A DNA stretch of 64,000 bases from assembly GCA_036784855.1 (NCBI GenBank), contig JAZDSV010000019.1, forward strand, positions 62,001-126,000. Reading direction: 5' to 3'. The DNA comes from Aphelidium insulamus. Its lineage: Eukaryota > Aphelidiomycota > Aphelidea > Aphelidiaceae. This document shows positions 14,132 through 26,167 of this stretch, piece by piece; the first letter of the stretch is position 1; every line of letters begins with the position of its first letter. Position numbers and translations under genes: made by a program. The notes below the pieces were generated by a model that saw only the letters and a list, made by a program, of their open reading frames with translations, was not told the origin of the DNA and made no database searches.

Positions 14132-14990
14132 CTACCGCGGCATTGGTCCTGGTTCCTCGACAGCGCCTGCAACAATCGCCACGGTGCTACTCCGCCTGTC
14201 CGGTGAATGCTGTTTACTCGGTAGCCGGCCGCGTCTCTTGTCCTTGGCATAGCTTAGTCCGCAGGCGTTGCACAGCGTGCGCGGTCCGCACGGCCCTGCA
14301 AATTTGTGCATTGAGTCCATGCAATGCTTTCAATATTGAAGAGTACCTTTCCGCCACTCTGGTGTCGTCGATGTGCCACACTGCAGACATACGCGTACAT
14401 CTGGCGGCACAGAGTCCGCCTGTGCCGATTAGTACTGGCTATTGATGCACTATACACAATGCTAACCTTGTCTGAATATATGGACCGCCGCCGTGTTGGC
14501 TCGGCATCATCGCCATCCATCTCCCCCGAAAACACGTCCATTACTACGGTACAATGAGAAATCATGCGCGGCAATGAACGTTAACGAACTCTGCGACGCG
14601 GTCTGACTGCACCGGCTCCACTCCTCTGCCGACAGACTGGACCGGTTCGCCAGTTGGCGCTTCAGTGAGTCGGCATACTCGGCCACCTAGGCGTGCATAT
14701 GTGAGGGTGAATATGGCACATGTACCTGAGAGTACCTGGCGTAATTTCGCGCTTATATCGGACGCGTCGTCGGCATTAGAGGCGCCATTAATCCCATCAC
14801 TGGCAGCAGACGGTATGACAGGTAGTGGCGGTGGCAATGGCACTATTGCCGTGGATGCCGACGACGTGGCCGAATCTGCGAGCGACGATGTGGATGTGGA
14901 TGTGGTCGGCGCGGTGGATGCTGAAGAGGTGGCGGTGGCGGTGGATGCGGTGGATGAGGCGGCACCGGACTCGGCAACGGAGCCGGGCAT
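14132..14990 (-). CDS. GATA-type zinc-finger transcription factor
   Basis: Five exons on the minus strand: 14990-14736, 14686-14590, 14543-14467, 14419-14347, 14295-14132; 221 residues. The N-terminal third is Ser/Thr/Ala low complexity. A short helical region follows (EYADSLKRQLANRSSLS). The C-terminus has one GATA finger: CLQCGTSTTPEWRKG joined across intron 4 to PCGPRTLCNACGLSYAKDKR, giving Cys-X2-Cys-X18-Cys-X2-Cys. The X18 loop is the spacing common in plant GATA factors, versus X17 in most animal ones. A basic tail follows. It is a nuclear DNA-binding regulator by family; targets unknown. Convergent with the Yip1 gene. Confidence 0.9.
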
Positions 14991-15218
14991 GACGCGCGTA
15001 TGAGTCAGCACGTGTCGTGTGTATGCACGGGTGGAGGTGATGCGCGGGCACAACTTGTAGGACGGTGCAAGGATTGTGGAGTGAGTGGACAGCTGCGCCA
15101 CTCGGAATATTCAGAGCAGCACTATTACTAATCAACGCTGACAGCATGGAGTTAGTGTGTCTTGCTGTTCTGTTCCAAATGTTTTGTATATTCGTACATT
15201 TATAATGTATCATACGTA

Positions 15219-15219
15219 G

Positions 15220-15288
<69 letters not shown>
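15219..15288. repeat. (TA)n(TG)n microsatellite
   Basis: About 25 bp of TA repeats run straight into about 44 bp of TG repeats. It sits in the 570-bp gap between the GATA gene start and the 3' end of the uS5 gene. No gene is seen in that gap. Confidence 0.95.
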
Positions 15289-15560
15289 TGTAATGCCGTT
15301 TTTAGCTCGTACATGGGGACACAAAGCAACTGATGTCCGCACCGCTACCTGGTGTGGATGTCCATTAAAATGTTTTGCGTGCATGGCTTCCACGACTAAG
15401 TAGTAGCTCGGCAGTAGTAGATACTGGATAATATAATAATATCGCTGTAATCCGTATGTAATATAATCTATGTGTATGTAATACACAGCCAGCAACTCTA
15501 TTGGCATTTGGTTGTCTGTGTATCGCGGCGGTGATGTGTGCCGTATGGGCCGACTGCAGC

Positions 15561-16483
15561 TTAACGCTTGTACTGCTTGGTGCGGCGGCCCTCCACGTGC
15601 ATCTTGGCCAGGTGGTCAGAGTGCTCCTGGAACGGCGACTTGATCAGCTTGCTCTCCGGCCACAGGTCAGGCGTCAGGAATCCGTACGTGTTACCGATGG
15701 CGGCAAACGTGGCCTTCAGGAAGTTGCCCTGAGTGCGCGTGGATCCACGGGCGGTGGTGTAGCAGTCCGAGATACCGGCCATGGTCAGCAACTTCTTGGG
15801 GGTGGGCGCGGCCACAAGACCAGTACCGCGCGGAGCGGGCACCAGACGGGTCAGCACGGAACCGCACTTGCCGGTAACCTGAAGAAAATACATTAGTATT
15901 ACATTCATACAGCCAGTAACAATGCACACGCACCTTGGCCGGAACAGTGTGCGGCTCACCCAGAATGGTACCCCAGTAGCCGCGGCGCACGGGGATGGTG
16001 GCCAGCTTGGCGAGGATGATGGCGCCGCGAATGGCAGTGGCAACCTCTTTGCTGCACTTGACACCCAGTCCAACGTGACCGGCACTGTCACCAACCACCA
16101 CGAAAGCCTTGAAACGCGTGCGCTGACCGGCGCTGGTCTGCTTCTGCACGGGCATGATCTTCATTACCTCGTCCTTCAGCTTGGGCAGGAAAAAGTCGAC
16201 GATCTGGTACTCCTTGATAGGCAGGGAGAACAGGTACACCTCCTCGATGGTGCGCAGCTTGCCATCCTTTACGAGACGGCCGAGCTTGGTGACGGGCACC
16301 CACTCCTTCTCCTCGTCCTTGCCACGGCCTGCACATATAGCTATAGTTTGTGCATGACAACGATCATATGAAATTACCGCGACCACGACCGCGTCCACGG
16401 CCACGTCCACGTCCACGGTCTCCACCGCGACCACGTCCGAAACCCTTGTCCTTGTTACCAGCGGCCAATGCAGCGTCAGCCAT
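15561..16483 (-). CDS. RPS2: 40S ribosomal protein uS5 (RPS2)
   Basis: Small-subunit ribosomal protein, 272 residues, three exons (16483-16378, 16328-15934, 15878-15561). The N-terminus has the eukaryote-type RG repeat tract ([11 protein letters not shown]). Then the S5 double-stranded-RNA-binding fold: [19 protein letters not shown], then [19 protein letters not shown], then [19 protein letters not shown]. The C-terminal domain has [18 protein letters not shown] and [19 protein letters not shown]. Full length and uninterrupted. The promoter is shared with NTA1 in a 142-bp divergent gap. Confidence 0.98.
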
Positions 16484-16625
16484 TCTGTACTATCACCCTT
16501 CTGTGTTGATGATGACGGGCGGGGTGGATGGATGGCGCGGTCATAAGCGTGGCCACGGTGTGTCGGTCAGGGTCAGGGTAGGTGAGGTTTCTGGTCGCTG
16601 ATTGGTGCAATAGTTATAATCGAGC

Positions 16626-17740
16626 ATGTTACATAATCGTCGGCCAAGTCGCTCTCATGCCGTGGCCGTGCTCCAGTAGGAGCCGCGGCTTAAGCGCACA
16701 TCAGATAATGTGGCGCGAGTGGGTGAATTGCTTGCCGGGTATTCCGCCGGCGACTTTGGCGTCCTGATTCTGCCCGAGATGGCCTTCACCGGTTGAGTCA
16801 TGGTTGCATTTGATCTTGATCTAGACTTAAACAGGCTATATGTTCAAGAACAGGGAGGATATATTGCCGTACGTAGAAACATTGAGCACTGCTGGGGTGA
16901 CACGTACATGGTGCCTTGAAACAGGTATGTATCTTATCTATTTCTAGTAAATATCTTAATTTTGAATAGCGGTGCGCTTCAAGTGTGATGTACTGGCAGG
17001 CTTGCCTTGGTGCGATCAGTCTGATCCTTTGACGGAGTCTGCGCCACTGTATAATGCGGTGATTTGGGTGACGTACGATCACGCGGCGGTGGAATCTCGA
17101 ATGCATTCCATCTACCGCAAAACACACTTGTACGAAACTGATGAGAGCTGGGCCACGGAAGGTCCCGGCTTTGAATCCATTCCCCATCCGCTATTAGACG
17201 GAAATGTAGGTTTATCCACATATTATATAATTGGCACAAAGTGTTTTTAATACGAACAGGTTGGTATTGGCGTGTGTATGGACTTGAATCCGCTCAAATT
17301 TCTGGCGCCGTTCGACGCTTACGAGTTTGCAACCTTTCACCACAAGCATGGCACAAAATATCTTTGGTGCTGCATGAACTGGCTCAGTAAGTAATTCCTT
17401 ATTTACACATATGAGTGCAGCGCTGTGCTAACAACTGTTTTCAGGCCCAGCAACCTGTTTGCCACAAGTTGTAGATGCTAATAGCGATGATCAAGTCGCA
17501 GTGGATGAACAGCGCGAGATACAAACTCTGTTGAACTATTGGCTGCTGCGTATACGGCCGCTGCTGGAAGATTCGGCGCTGCGCGTGCTGGCCATCGCGA
17601 ATCGTACCGGCACCGAGGAGGGAACTACATTTACTGGGTGCAGCTGCGTCTTCTACCGCTCTGGACCACGCGAAAAGTGGTCTGTGCGCCACATGAACAG
17701 GACAGAAGCGGGTGTGCTCATTGTGCGCTGTCTAATATAA
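16626..17740 (+). pseudogene. NTA1: protein N-terminal amidase (Nta1-like), with in-frame TAG at codon 18
   Basis: Nitrilase-fold enzyme that deamidates N-terminal Asn/Gln and feeds the Arg/N-degron pathway. Exons: 16626-16791, 16835-16924, 16970-17205, 17260-17386, 17445-17740. The catalytic Glu (LILPEMAFTGYM), Lys (SIYRKTHLYE) and Cys (GVCMDLNP) are all present, and the C-terminal NRTGTEEG and SCVF blocks are intact. The first beta-strand reads AVAVLQ, then TAG at 16677-16679, then EPRLKRTSDNVAR, which aligns without a gap to the fungal Nta1 N-terminus. No GT-AG or GC-AG intron removes the TAG in phase. Either a recent nonsense mutation, readthrough or a base error. Typed as pseudogene for that codon only. 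Confidence 0.8.
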
Positions 17741-17836
17741 TTAAATTATATATTAGCATAAATAAGGGGGACGGGTTTGGGACAACCACACAAGCTTATT
17801 TGTCCCGGCCTTCCGCCTGCCTGATAGACGCCGGCA

Positions 17837-20800
17837 ATGTGGACGTTGCCCACGCGCTGCGAGATAACCGCTCTGTGGGAGACGGTCAAGTCGGACCGGG
17901 TGTTTGTGCTGCAAAAGTCTCGCGGCAACCAGAACATCCTGTGGAAGAGTGTGGTGGACACGCTGCAGAATGTCTTTGACACCAAGCAGATGCCATTCCG
18001 CATCCTGCTCAAGCGGTCACTGGCCACGCCGAGTATGTCATTCATTAGCCGCCAGTTTCTGTGCAAGTATCCTCGATTCTGATATCTGTACAGCGCTGGG
18101 TGACGAGGCGCAGATTGTCGCAGTGGCCGCCACGTTGGACGAGATAGAGAGGGACTGGACATTCGCCAAGAAGCTGTCGACGGATGTGGCACAGCTGGAC
18201 AACTACGCAGACATTACCTCTTACTGTCTGGCCAAGATACACTCCATCGTGTCCACCACGGACTCGCCATCCGACGAGACGGTGGACGACGACAAGTTGA
18301 GGAATGCGGCGCGCTCATTTCGCTCCATATTCAACCTGCCAGAGTCGGAGCGGCTGGTCTCGTTCTACTCGTGCGCCTACAACCAGTTCCAGAACCAGGG
18401 CTGGCTCTACTTGTCCGAGAACTATCTGGGCTTTTACGCCTATGTCATTGGCGCCGAGACAAAGGTGCAATACTTTGCATATATGTCTACATTATGTATG
18501 TAATCATAGTGCAGCTCTTTATCGAACTCAAAGACATTGTTGAGCTGAAGAAGGAGCGCACAAAGCGCGGCCTACTGAATGATGGGCTGCGTGTCGCGCT
18601 GGCCGACGGCACCAGCCATCTGTTCTTCAATCTGTTTAGGCGCGATGAAGTGCACGGCATACTCGAACAGTTGGCCAGCCAGGCAATGCACCGTCTCCTA
18701 AAAACTGCATCATCAGACGCACCCGGAACTGCAGTCAACGCCCCGCCCCCGGAGTCAGATGTGGCGCTGAGTCCACTTGGGAGCGGCTCAGAGCCTCTGA
18801 GCGGCGTCAAGAAGAAACCGTCCTCCACCGCACTCTCCGCCAACCTGAAACAAACTATTGATGAGCACAAGCGCAATACGCGCTTCCAGGAGCTGTTCCA
18901 TCTGCCGCCCGACGAGAAGCTGCTGGAGGAAGTGCGCACCGTGTTCTGGACAATTGAACATCCGGATTTCGGCCGCTTCTATGGACACTTGTTTTTCGGG
19001 ACTAACTTTCTCTGTTTCCAGGCGTTCAATCTGCACGAGTGCTCTCTGGTGCTTCCGTACGCTGCTGTTCGTCGCCTGGAGCGGATAAATACCGTGTCGC
19101 AAGCACACGCCATCACAATCACCACGTGCCATCAGCTAAAGTACAGCTTTCAGTTGGGCACGGATGCTGCGGCCAGCGATCGTCTGTGCGATGTGATGAA
19201 AGAGTGTTTGAGGGCGAATGTGGCCGGTGCCAAGCGTGTGCGAACCTTTCTTCAAGATATGGCCAGCGAGTCGCTGCTGGACGGCCGGCAAATACAGTAT
19301 GGCGGCTTTGGGCTGGAGTTTGGATTCCCCGGCGACGCCAAGGAGAACAAGGAGCGCACCAAGGTCAAGTACTGGCTGGTCTATTTCAGGGAGTGTGGCC
19401 GCAACATTACGATGGTGCGGACTGTCAAGTTCTTTCGGCTCATTCGAATTGGACTGCCGAATGCACTGCGTGGTGAAATCTGGGAGATTTGTTCCGGTGC
19501 GGCTTGGGAGCGCATGAATAATGCCGACTATTACCAAAAGATGCTTGCCGACCATGCGGGTTTGTTTGATGATGTTTACACAGACTTTTAACACTAATCT
19601 ATTAGGGGAAAAATCAATGTCCATGGACGAGATTGAAAAGGATCTCAACCGATCTCTGCCAGAATACCCCGCTTATCAGTCCGAGCGGGGAATATCGGTG
19701 TTACGCCGCGTGCTCACTGCATACTCGTTCCGCAACCCGGAGCTGGGCTATTGCCAGGCCATGAACCTGGTCACATCAGTGCTTCTGCTTGCCATGTCTG
19801 AAGAGCAGGCTTTTTGGACACTGTGCGTGATGTGCGAAGTGCTTCTTCCCGGATACTACAGGTATTTGATAGAATGCACTGGCTGCAATACCATTGACAC
19901 CGACTCACAGCACGACAATGTACGGCGCGGTCAATGACCAGCAGGTGTTTGAAACTCTGATCAGCAAGCTCATGCCGGTGGTCAGTCACACCGTTCATGT
20001 ATCGTGGCGATATTAACGTTAGATATAGCTTACCAAGCATTTTCAAGAGCGCGACATACAGCTGTCAGTGGCATCAATGCCGTGGTTCCTGACACTCTTC
20101 ATCAACTCTATGCCACTAGTTTACGCATTCCGCGTCCTAGACTGGTTTTTCTACGAGGGGCCCAAGGTCATATTTCAGCTGGCACTGGCGATACTGAAGC
20201 TTAATGGCGAGGCGCTCATACACGCTCAGGATGATGGCGAAATCATGAACATTTTCAAAGAATTCTTCTCCAAGGTACGTATCGTTGATACTAAGTAATG
20301 AAAAATTCATTAATGCCATCTAGTTGGACGAACCAGTGGCAAACGTTATCGGCGGCAAGCAGGTGAGCCTACTCGCATATGAAAGACAATACGTAACAAT
20401 CATTTCAGCTGTCCAAGTTCAATCAGCTCATACTGGTGGCGAGCAAAGAGTTCGGGATGGTCACGCATGAGACAATTGCAGACATGCGCAAGAGCCATCA
20501 GCTAAAAGTTGCTCACGGCATAGAATCATTTGCCAAGAGGAGCGTCATTCGTAATGTGGCTGAAAAGACCAAGCTGGACAAGGAGGAGGTGTCGCTACTG
20601 TACGACAAGTTCTACTCCATCCAGTTCTACACGCAAAAAAAGGGCGATGATGGCAAGGCGCAAAAGTCGGACTCGTCCAAGATGACGTTTGATCTGTTCA
20701 AGTTGCTGCTGGCTGACTTGACCAGCTGGTCGCGGTCCGAGTCCTTAAAAAGTCCTACCAATGCCCGCAGTCCCACTGGCAATTCACGCGTGTCGCTGGA

Positions 20801-21908
20801 CTCAAGGAGGGAGCAGGGCCAAGACTTTCTAATGCGGCTATTTAATTATGTAGACCGCGCCGGTAAAGGATTTGTGCGACTGGAAGATGTGGCGATTGCG
20901 TGGGGAGAGATATGCCGCTCCGACATGCTCAAGCACATCGAGTGGCTGTTCCAACTGTACGACAAGGACCGCGACGGCTGGCTGGTGGACGATGAGATCA
21001 TTGACCTGTCGGAGGGCTTGTTGTACATGCTGCGCCACGAGCAAGAGTCCAATGACCAGGTGCTGGACGCCATGAGCAACTTTCTCAACCAGTGCTTCGA
21101 GTTCTGCGACATCATCACCGAGGCCGACACCATGCACAATCGTTCCGTATTTGACCCTGAGGAGCCGGCGGCACCGCCCGCAACCGACGCGAAACAGCCC
21201 AGCCGCAAACTGTCGCTGTCCGCATTCCGTGCCGTCATACTGAGCAGTCCGTGCCTGGAAGCCTTTATGGACCGCGGCATATCGGCCAGCTTCATCTACC
21301 ACCTGCACACGCCCAGCGACCGGCACACACAGGGCGTGCACATCAGCCACCGCAAACAAATCCTGGACCAGATATGGACGTCGACACGCAGCTACGTGGA
21401 CCGCGTGAAAGCACTGCAAATGGTCCCGAAAAAGAGTGTGCGAGACGAGTCGCTGGTGTTCCCACTGTCGGACGACTCGGCATCGGATCCCAGCCAGACC
21501 ACCATCCCGTCCGCCGTCGGTTCCTCGCCCGGTGTTGTCAGTCAGACCGCGTCCCCTATCGCACCCATGCGCACCTCCTCGTCGTCATCGTCGTCTATGG
21601 AAGGCGCGAAGGAATTTGGCGCGGTACCGCTGCAACCCATCGACCTCACTCCACTTCACGACTCCAAGACCATGGATGTGCTGGGAGAGGTGGACAAGCT
21701 GCTGCAAGAGCTGGACATGGAATCGGGCACCGGCACGGCATTTGACCCGCGTATGTCCATCATGTGTAGTAATATTGGCTAACATATATCATGTTCAGTT
21801 GGCGGCACTGGCGTGGACGGGGATGTCACGGCCGGTGCACCCGCTGGCGCCATGGAGTTTGATGATGATTTTGATCGGTTTTTGAAGGACTTGCAGGGCT
21901 CCAAGTGA
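17837..21908 (+). CDS. TBC1D8/9-type RabGAP with GRAM domains and EF-hand
   Basis: GTPase-activating protein for Rab GTPases, 1224 residues in nine exons (17837-18032, 18094-18464, 18515-19559, 19606-19861, 19911-19980, 20029-20274, 20324-20362, 20409-21750, 21799-21908). Two GRAM domains come first (around [20 protein letters not shown] and [20 protein letters not shown]). The TBC domain follows: [13 protein letters not shown], the arginine finger in [16 protein letters not shown], and the glutamine finger in [15 protein letters not shown]. An EF-hand loop [12 protein letters not shown] follows. The C-terminus is a Ser-rich linker and an acidic tail. Architecture matches TBC1D8/TBC1D9. Both catalytic fingers are present, so it should be active. 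Confidence 0.95.
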
Positions 21909-22007
21909 ATATATTCTTTCTGTAGAAGATATCTGCCCTTTATTTGTTGCACAGGCAGTTTGTATACTTCAGTATTGTATAATCCAGCACCGACATAACA
22001 CAAACGA

Positions 22008-22721
22008 ATGGACGCCAATAGCAGCACTGTCACGCTGGCAGCAGACTTGCCCGAGTCGCAGGTGCAAGAACTACGCGAGATATTCACACTGGTGGACCTG
22101 GACGGCGGCGGCACCATCTCCAAAGACGAACTGACCAGCCTGATGTTGAAGATGGGCATCCAGGCGTCCAAGGCAAGAATAGTCAGAGATAACACTAACC
22201 CACTGACGCATCTACATGCAGGCAGAGATCAACAACATTGTGAACGAGATAGACGCCAAGCAGACCGGGGAGATTGACTTTGAGAGTACGTGTCAATGTG
22301 TGTGTGTGTGTGTATATTGACGCGACACCACTGCAGCGTTCGTCAAAGCAATGTCGCGCAAGGTTTCACCCGTTGTGGCGCCCAATCGTATAAAGGTGCG
22401 CCAAATAATTATAATATAATCAGCGAATGTCACTTCACCGACATGTATGTGTGTGTGGCAGTGGGCTTTCAGCAAGTTTGCGCGCACTTCAAATCCCCCG
22501 GGCACCATCCTTGTGAAAGATATGATACGCGCCCTGACCGAGTTTGGTGACCCCATCAAGCGCATGTCCAAAGATGAGGCGGCGGCACTGCTACGGGCGG
22601 TATGTGTGATGTGTATGTATGTATGATAATAATCTCACACGCGGCGTAGATTGCACCCGAACTGCGCCAAGATGATCCATTTGATTACTCCAACTATCTG
22701 GACGTGCTCTTCTCCGCTTAA
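22008..22721 (+). CDS. calmodulin/centrin-like EF-hand protein
   Basis: 165 residues, five exons (22008-22172, 22222-22285, 22337-22395, 22462-22599, 22650-22721). EF-hand 1 has the loop DLDGGGTISKDE and EF-hand 2 DAKQTGEIDFET, 36 residues apart as in calmodulin. The C-terminal half (WAFSKFA..., IRALTEFGD, DDPFDYSNYLDVLF) keeps the fold but has lost canonical calcium ligands. So one lobe likely binds calcium and one does not. Intron 1 (22173-22221) starts GCAAGA; removing it gives the exact 36-residue spacing. It is not close enough to name as calmodulin or centrin. Confidence 0.85.
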
Positions 22722-22735
22722 AAGATATATGTATA

Positions 22736-22751
22736 CCTCGTCTATATGAAC

Positions 22752-22791
<40 letters not shown>

Positions 22792-22872
22792 GTTATAAAT
22801 TAAATATAATATAATTATATAAATAATATAAATATATATATAAATTATTAATATAAGATATATATATATATA
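22736..22872. repeat. AT-rich palindromic spacer between convergent genes
   Basis: Almost pure A+T. Positions 22749-22794 form a palindrome: AACTTC, then a long AT run, then GAAGTT. A second TA run lies at 22858-22874. It separates the 3' ends of the EF-hand gene (plus) and the coiled-coil gene (minus). It may slow or end transcription, but that is only inference. Confidence 0.85.
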
Positions 22873-22875
22873 TAT

Positions 22876-23886
22876 CTACTGACTGGCTTGCTGGGTCGCG
22901 GCGTCAAACTCGCGCATTATCCTGGAGCACAGCTGCTTCACTCGCCTATTGTCCACGTGCAGCTGTGAGATCTCGCGCGCCAGCACTTCCCGCTCCGTCT
23001 CCCACTCACAGGGCTGCACACGCGTCTTCAACTGCCGCATGACAAGCACCCAGTTCTTGGCGTCGCGCAACTGTTTGGCCGACGACTCCTGGCTGCGGAT
23101 CAGGGCCGATTGTCGCTCCAGCAGTGAGATTAGTTTGGCGCGGTATGCCGCGTTCTCGCGTGCCATCGCGTCCCGCTCCTCCTGCACCGCCGCCAGTCGT
23201 GTCTCCAGGTGGCTGCGTCTCGCGTCCACTGTGGCGTGCGCCGTGTCGCGTTCCGTGAGTGCCTTTTGCAGTTGGGCGCGCACTGTTGCCATCTCGGCGC
23301 CGTGTCGTTCGGCATCCTGTTCCGCCGCTTGTCGTAGCTGCACCACCTGCCACTGACTGTCGGCCAGCCACTTGGCCATCTCGGCCAGCTGGTCCTCGGC
23401 CGCGCGTTCTTTTTCGGCGGCACGCTGTCGAAGTTGAGACAGTTGGGTGCGTGCGCGTTCCAGTTCCTCCTTGAGCTCCATGTGGTTGTTCATGGCCCGT
23501 GCCAGTTGGACGGCGCTGTTGTAGTGGCCGCCGTGCACTGTATCCCTCGTGTTCTTGTCGATGACATTGTCGTTGGTATCATTGGTGTTGGTGTTGCCTG
23601 TGTTGCTGTCGTTGGCTGTAGTGCCATCACTACTGCCAGAGGGTTCAGTGATATCCACTGACACCTGCGCCACTTCTGCCTCCACTTCACGGCGCAGTAT
23701 CGACAGTTTGCGTCTGATCTCCTGACGACGCTCAAAGTCCTCTTCCTGGCTAATGGACAGCAAGTTGAATGGTACATAGGCGGCGGCGGTCGTGACACCC
23801 GAGGAGGAGAGTGCGCGTCGGTGATGTCCGCGTCCACTGTCTTCGAAGCACTCCAACAGGCTTTCCCCATCTACGTCATTCTTCAT
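22876..23886 (-). CDS. coiled-coil protein, unknown function
   Basis: Single-exon gene of 336 residues starting at the ATG at 23886. The first 60 residues are mixed; then FERRQEIRRKLSILRREVEAE begins a long alpha-helical coiled coil with heptads, interrupted by a Thr/Asn-rich low-complexity patch (TGNTNTNDTNDN). From about residue 130 to 320 it is almost pure coiled coil rich in Ala, Glu, Arg and Gln. No catalytic or named domain is visible. Possible cytoskeletal or flagellar role, not provable here. Confidence 0.75.
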   Translation of the reverse strand: MKNDVDGESLLECFEDSGRGHHRRALSSSGVTTAAAYVPFNLLSISQEEDFERRQEIRRKLSILRREVEAEVAQVSVDITEPSGSSDGTTANDSNTGNTNTNDTNDNVIDKNTRDTVHGGHYNSAVQLARAMNNHMELKEELERARTQLSQLRQRAAEKERAAEDQLAEMAKWLADSQWQVVQLRQAAEQDAERHGAEMATVRAQLQKALTERDTAHATVDARRSHLETRLAAVQEERDAMARENAAYRAKLISLLERQSALIRSQESSAKQLRDAKNWVLVMRQLKTRVQPCEWETEREVLAREISQLHVDNRRVKQLCSRIMREFDAATQQASQ

Positions 23887-24038
23887 GATGTGCGTCTGTA
23901 CAATAGAAAGACCTTTCGGCGTGTATTGAGTGAATATTGTCTATGTTCTATACACACGAGGCATTCATAATGCGTCGCCATGGAAATGTACGGTGTATGG
24001 CACAGTGTCCCGTAAGTCGCTCAGCTTCACTTTGATCT

Positions 24039-26045
24039 TCATAATTCATAACGTTGCAATTCCTCCTCTTCCTCATCCCCCTGCTCGTAGTCCGGATCGT
24101 CACTGTCATCAGTGTCCCCATCCAGCACGGGCACAGAGACACGATTGTCATCGTCGTCGTACTCCTCACTGTCCGCGGCCAGTCCAAGTCGACAATGTGT
24201 GATATCTCCGGCCCAACCAGTGGCTACAATGGCCGGTCCACTGGGGTCCCATGAGACGTCACGCAACAGTCCGGCATTGCTGGACAAATCTGGGACGGTG
24301 CCGGGAATTCTGTGACACAGTGTTCCGTCAATATTGTACACATACACCATGCCATCCGCGCTGCCACTGTACACAAACCTAGAACAATTTAATGTGATAT
24401 GCATAATTTCCACAAACAATACATATATATCAAATAATTACCCGCCACCGGTGGAATGTGAGGGCGAGAAGCGGCACCGTATCAGCGTCTGCAGCACCTT
24501 GTGGCCGCGGTATGTCGTTACTGAACCATCAAATGGATGCCTTCTTGCTCTCCCGCTTGGATATGCCATATACCTAGAGAGCATATATTGTGAGATGTAA
24601 GGATGTATGTGTAGCAGCACCAAGCATAAACTCCACTGCACACACAGTACACGTACCGATAGTCCCAGCGCGATAAACGCCTGTCCACCTGATCCGACGG
24701 AAGGGACTTGTATTTGCCGTAGCTCATCATGCCGCGCAGGTCCCACAACTTCATTGACTGGTCCTTTGAGTTGGATATGAGGTAGCGGCCGTCGTTGCGC
24801 GACGACACAAATGTAATTCCCTCCGTGTGACCTGTTTGACATTGCATCGACATACAGTGTACGTGGTAGTCACCTACCCACGAGAATACCGGCGGGCTCT
24901 GATTGCATCGAACGCCGATCCCATATGCGTATCGTGGAGTCATCCGAACCGCTGGCCACCACGTGCTTGGACGCATCCACGAAATTCACCGAGTTTACAT
25001 CTGTGAGACATTAGTTGGAACAGTACGCAGTCTATGGATGACCACTTGCCATCGTCGTGGGCATCGACGGCAAGCACACGGCGATCCGCCTCCAAATCAT
25101 AAACGCCAATGAAGCCGTCCGTGGCACCGGCAAGAATCTCCTTCCCATCAGCCGAGAAGCGAATGGACCAGATCTGCGATATATAGTTTCGGTGTGCACT
25201 GCGCAGAACTCCATACACAGACCCCCGCAAGATCCTCGCCAAAGTTCAACTCTTTGTCGACGGAACCGCTGGCACCCACCGATTCCTACAAGTAAATATA
25301 GACTGGCTATATAAAAGCGCTATAAAAAACGCACCACGTGAACAAATGGAGTGATGGACGATGTGGCAATGAGCGACATATCACTGGCCATGCACGCATC
25401 AGTCACGGTCCACTGGCAGTGCCCTGTACATATTATAAAGTACATACTTGTAGAGAGTACAATGGACACGCACGTGGCTGAACCACCTTCTGCACGGGCC
25501 ACGTCACAGACTCCACCCGAAACACATAGCACCGATAGTCCTGAGTGGCGGCGTAGAACAGCGACCCGTCCGGCGAGTATTCACCGCAGTAGGCACGGAA
25601 CGGAAAACTGGCCTTGGTGGTGAGGCGGAAGTGTGTGGCGCGCGACAAGCCCTGTCAGAGAGTGCAGTGTGAGGGTGTGAGTGGGCGCGCGCATCACTCT
25701 GCACACATCAGCGATGGTGGACCACGGTGCCAGCCACGGCGCCAATTCACGCAGCCACAGCCGGCGTCCAATGCCGATACTACTAGATGGGCGGTGTGGC
25801 GGTGATGGCTGCAGATCGCGATGGGTGCGGTTGTGGTGACGCAGTGTTCCGTCCAGCTGGCGTTTGGGTGAGGTGGATGCGGTGCGCGGTAGCGGCGTCG
25901 AAGGTGGCGCCACCACAGGCCACCCGAAATTTCTGTCCAGCTGCACGGCGACTGGGCGGATGCGCTGCACCGCCTCGGCTACATCGGCACTCATAATGAC
26001 GGCCGTCCCGGGCTGTTCGTCTGGCGCCTTAACGGCCATGTACAT
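24039..26045 (-). CDS. DCAF11/LEC14B-like WD40 protein (CRL4 receptor)
   Basis: Nine minus-strand exons (26045-25707, 25651-25474, 25423-25335, 25285-25223, 25173-25050, 25000-24878, 24831-24657, 24573-24442, 24378-24039) give about 520 residues. WD40 repeats match DCAF11: FRAYCGEYSPDGSLFY, WSIRFSADGKEILAGATDG, NFVDASKHVVASGSDD, then IWDRRSM, HTEGITFVSSRNDGRYLISN, KLWDLRGM, FVYSGSADGMVYVYN. The DRR and DLR tripeptides are WDxR-type contacts used by DDB1-CUL4 receptors. Ends in an acidic tail (DDSDDPDYEQGDEEEE). Intron 5 (25049-25001) has a GC donor. Role by family: substrate receptor of a Cullin-4 ubiquitin ligase. Confidence 0.92.
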
Positions 26046-26167
26046 ATTGCAGTGTATGTAGTACAATCATTGTTCCTCACGGCTTCACGGCGCATACTGC
26101 TACTGCTGTCGTGTGCTGGCAGAGAGCATATCTATATAGAAAGAGTTTTAGCTGTCACCAAGGGAAG

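Noticed and set aside
16677-16705. 29-bp GT-AG segment covering the NTA1 stop codon
   Set aside because: Too short for this genome, and removing it breaks the reading frame that matches the rest of NTA1.
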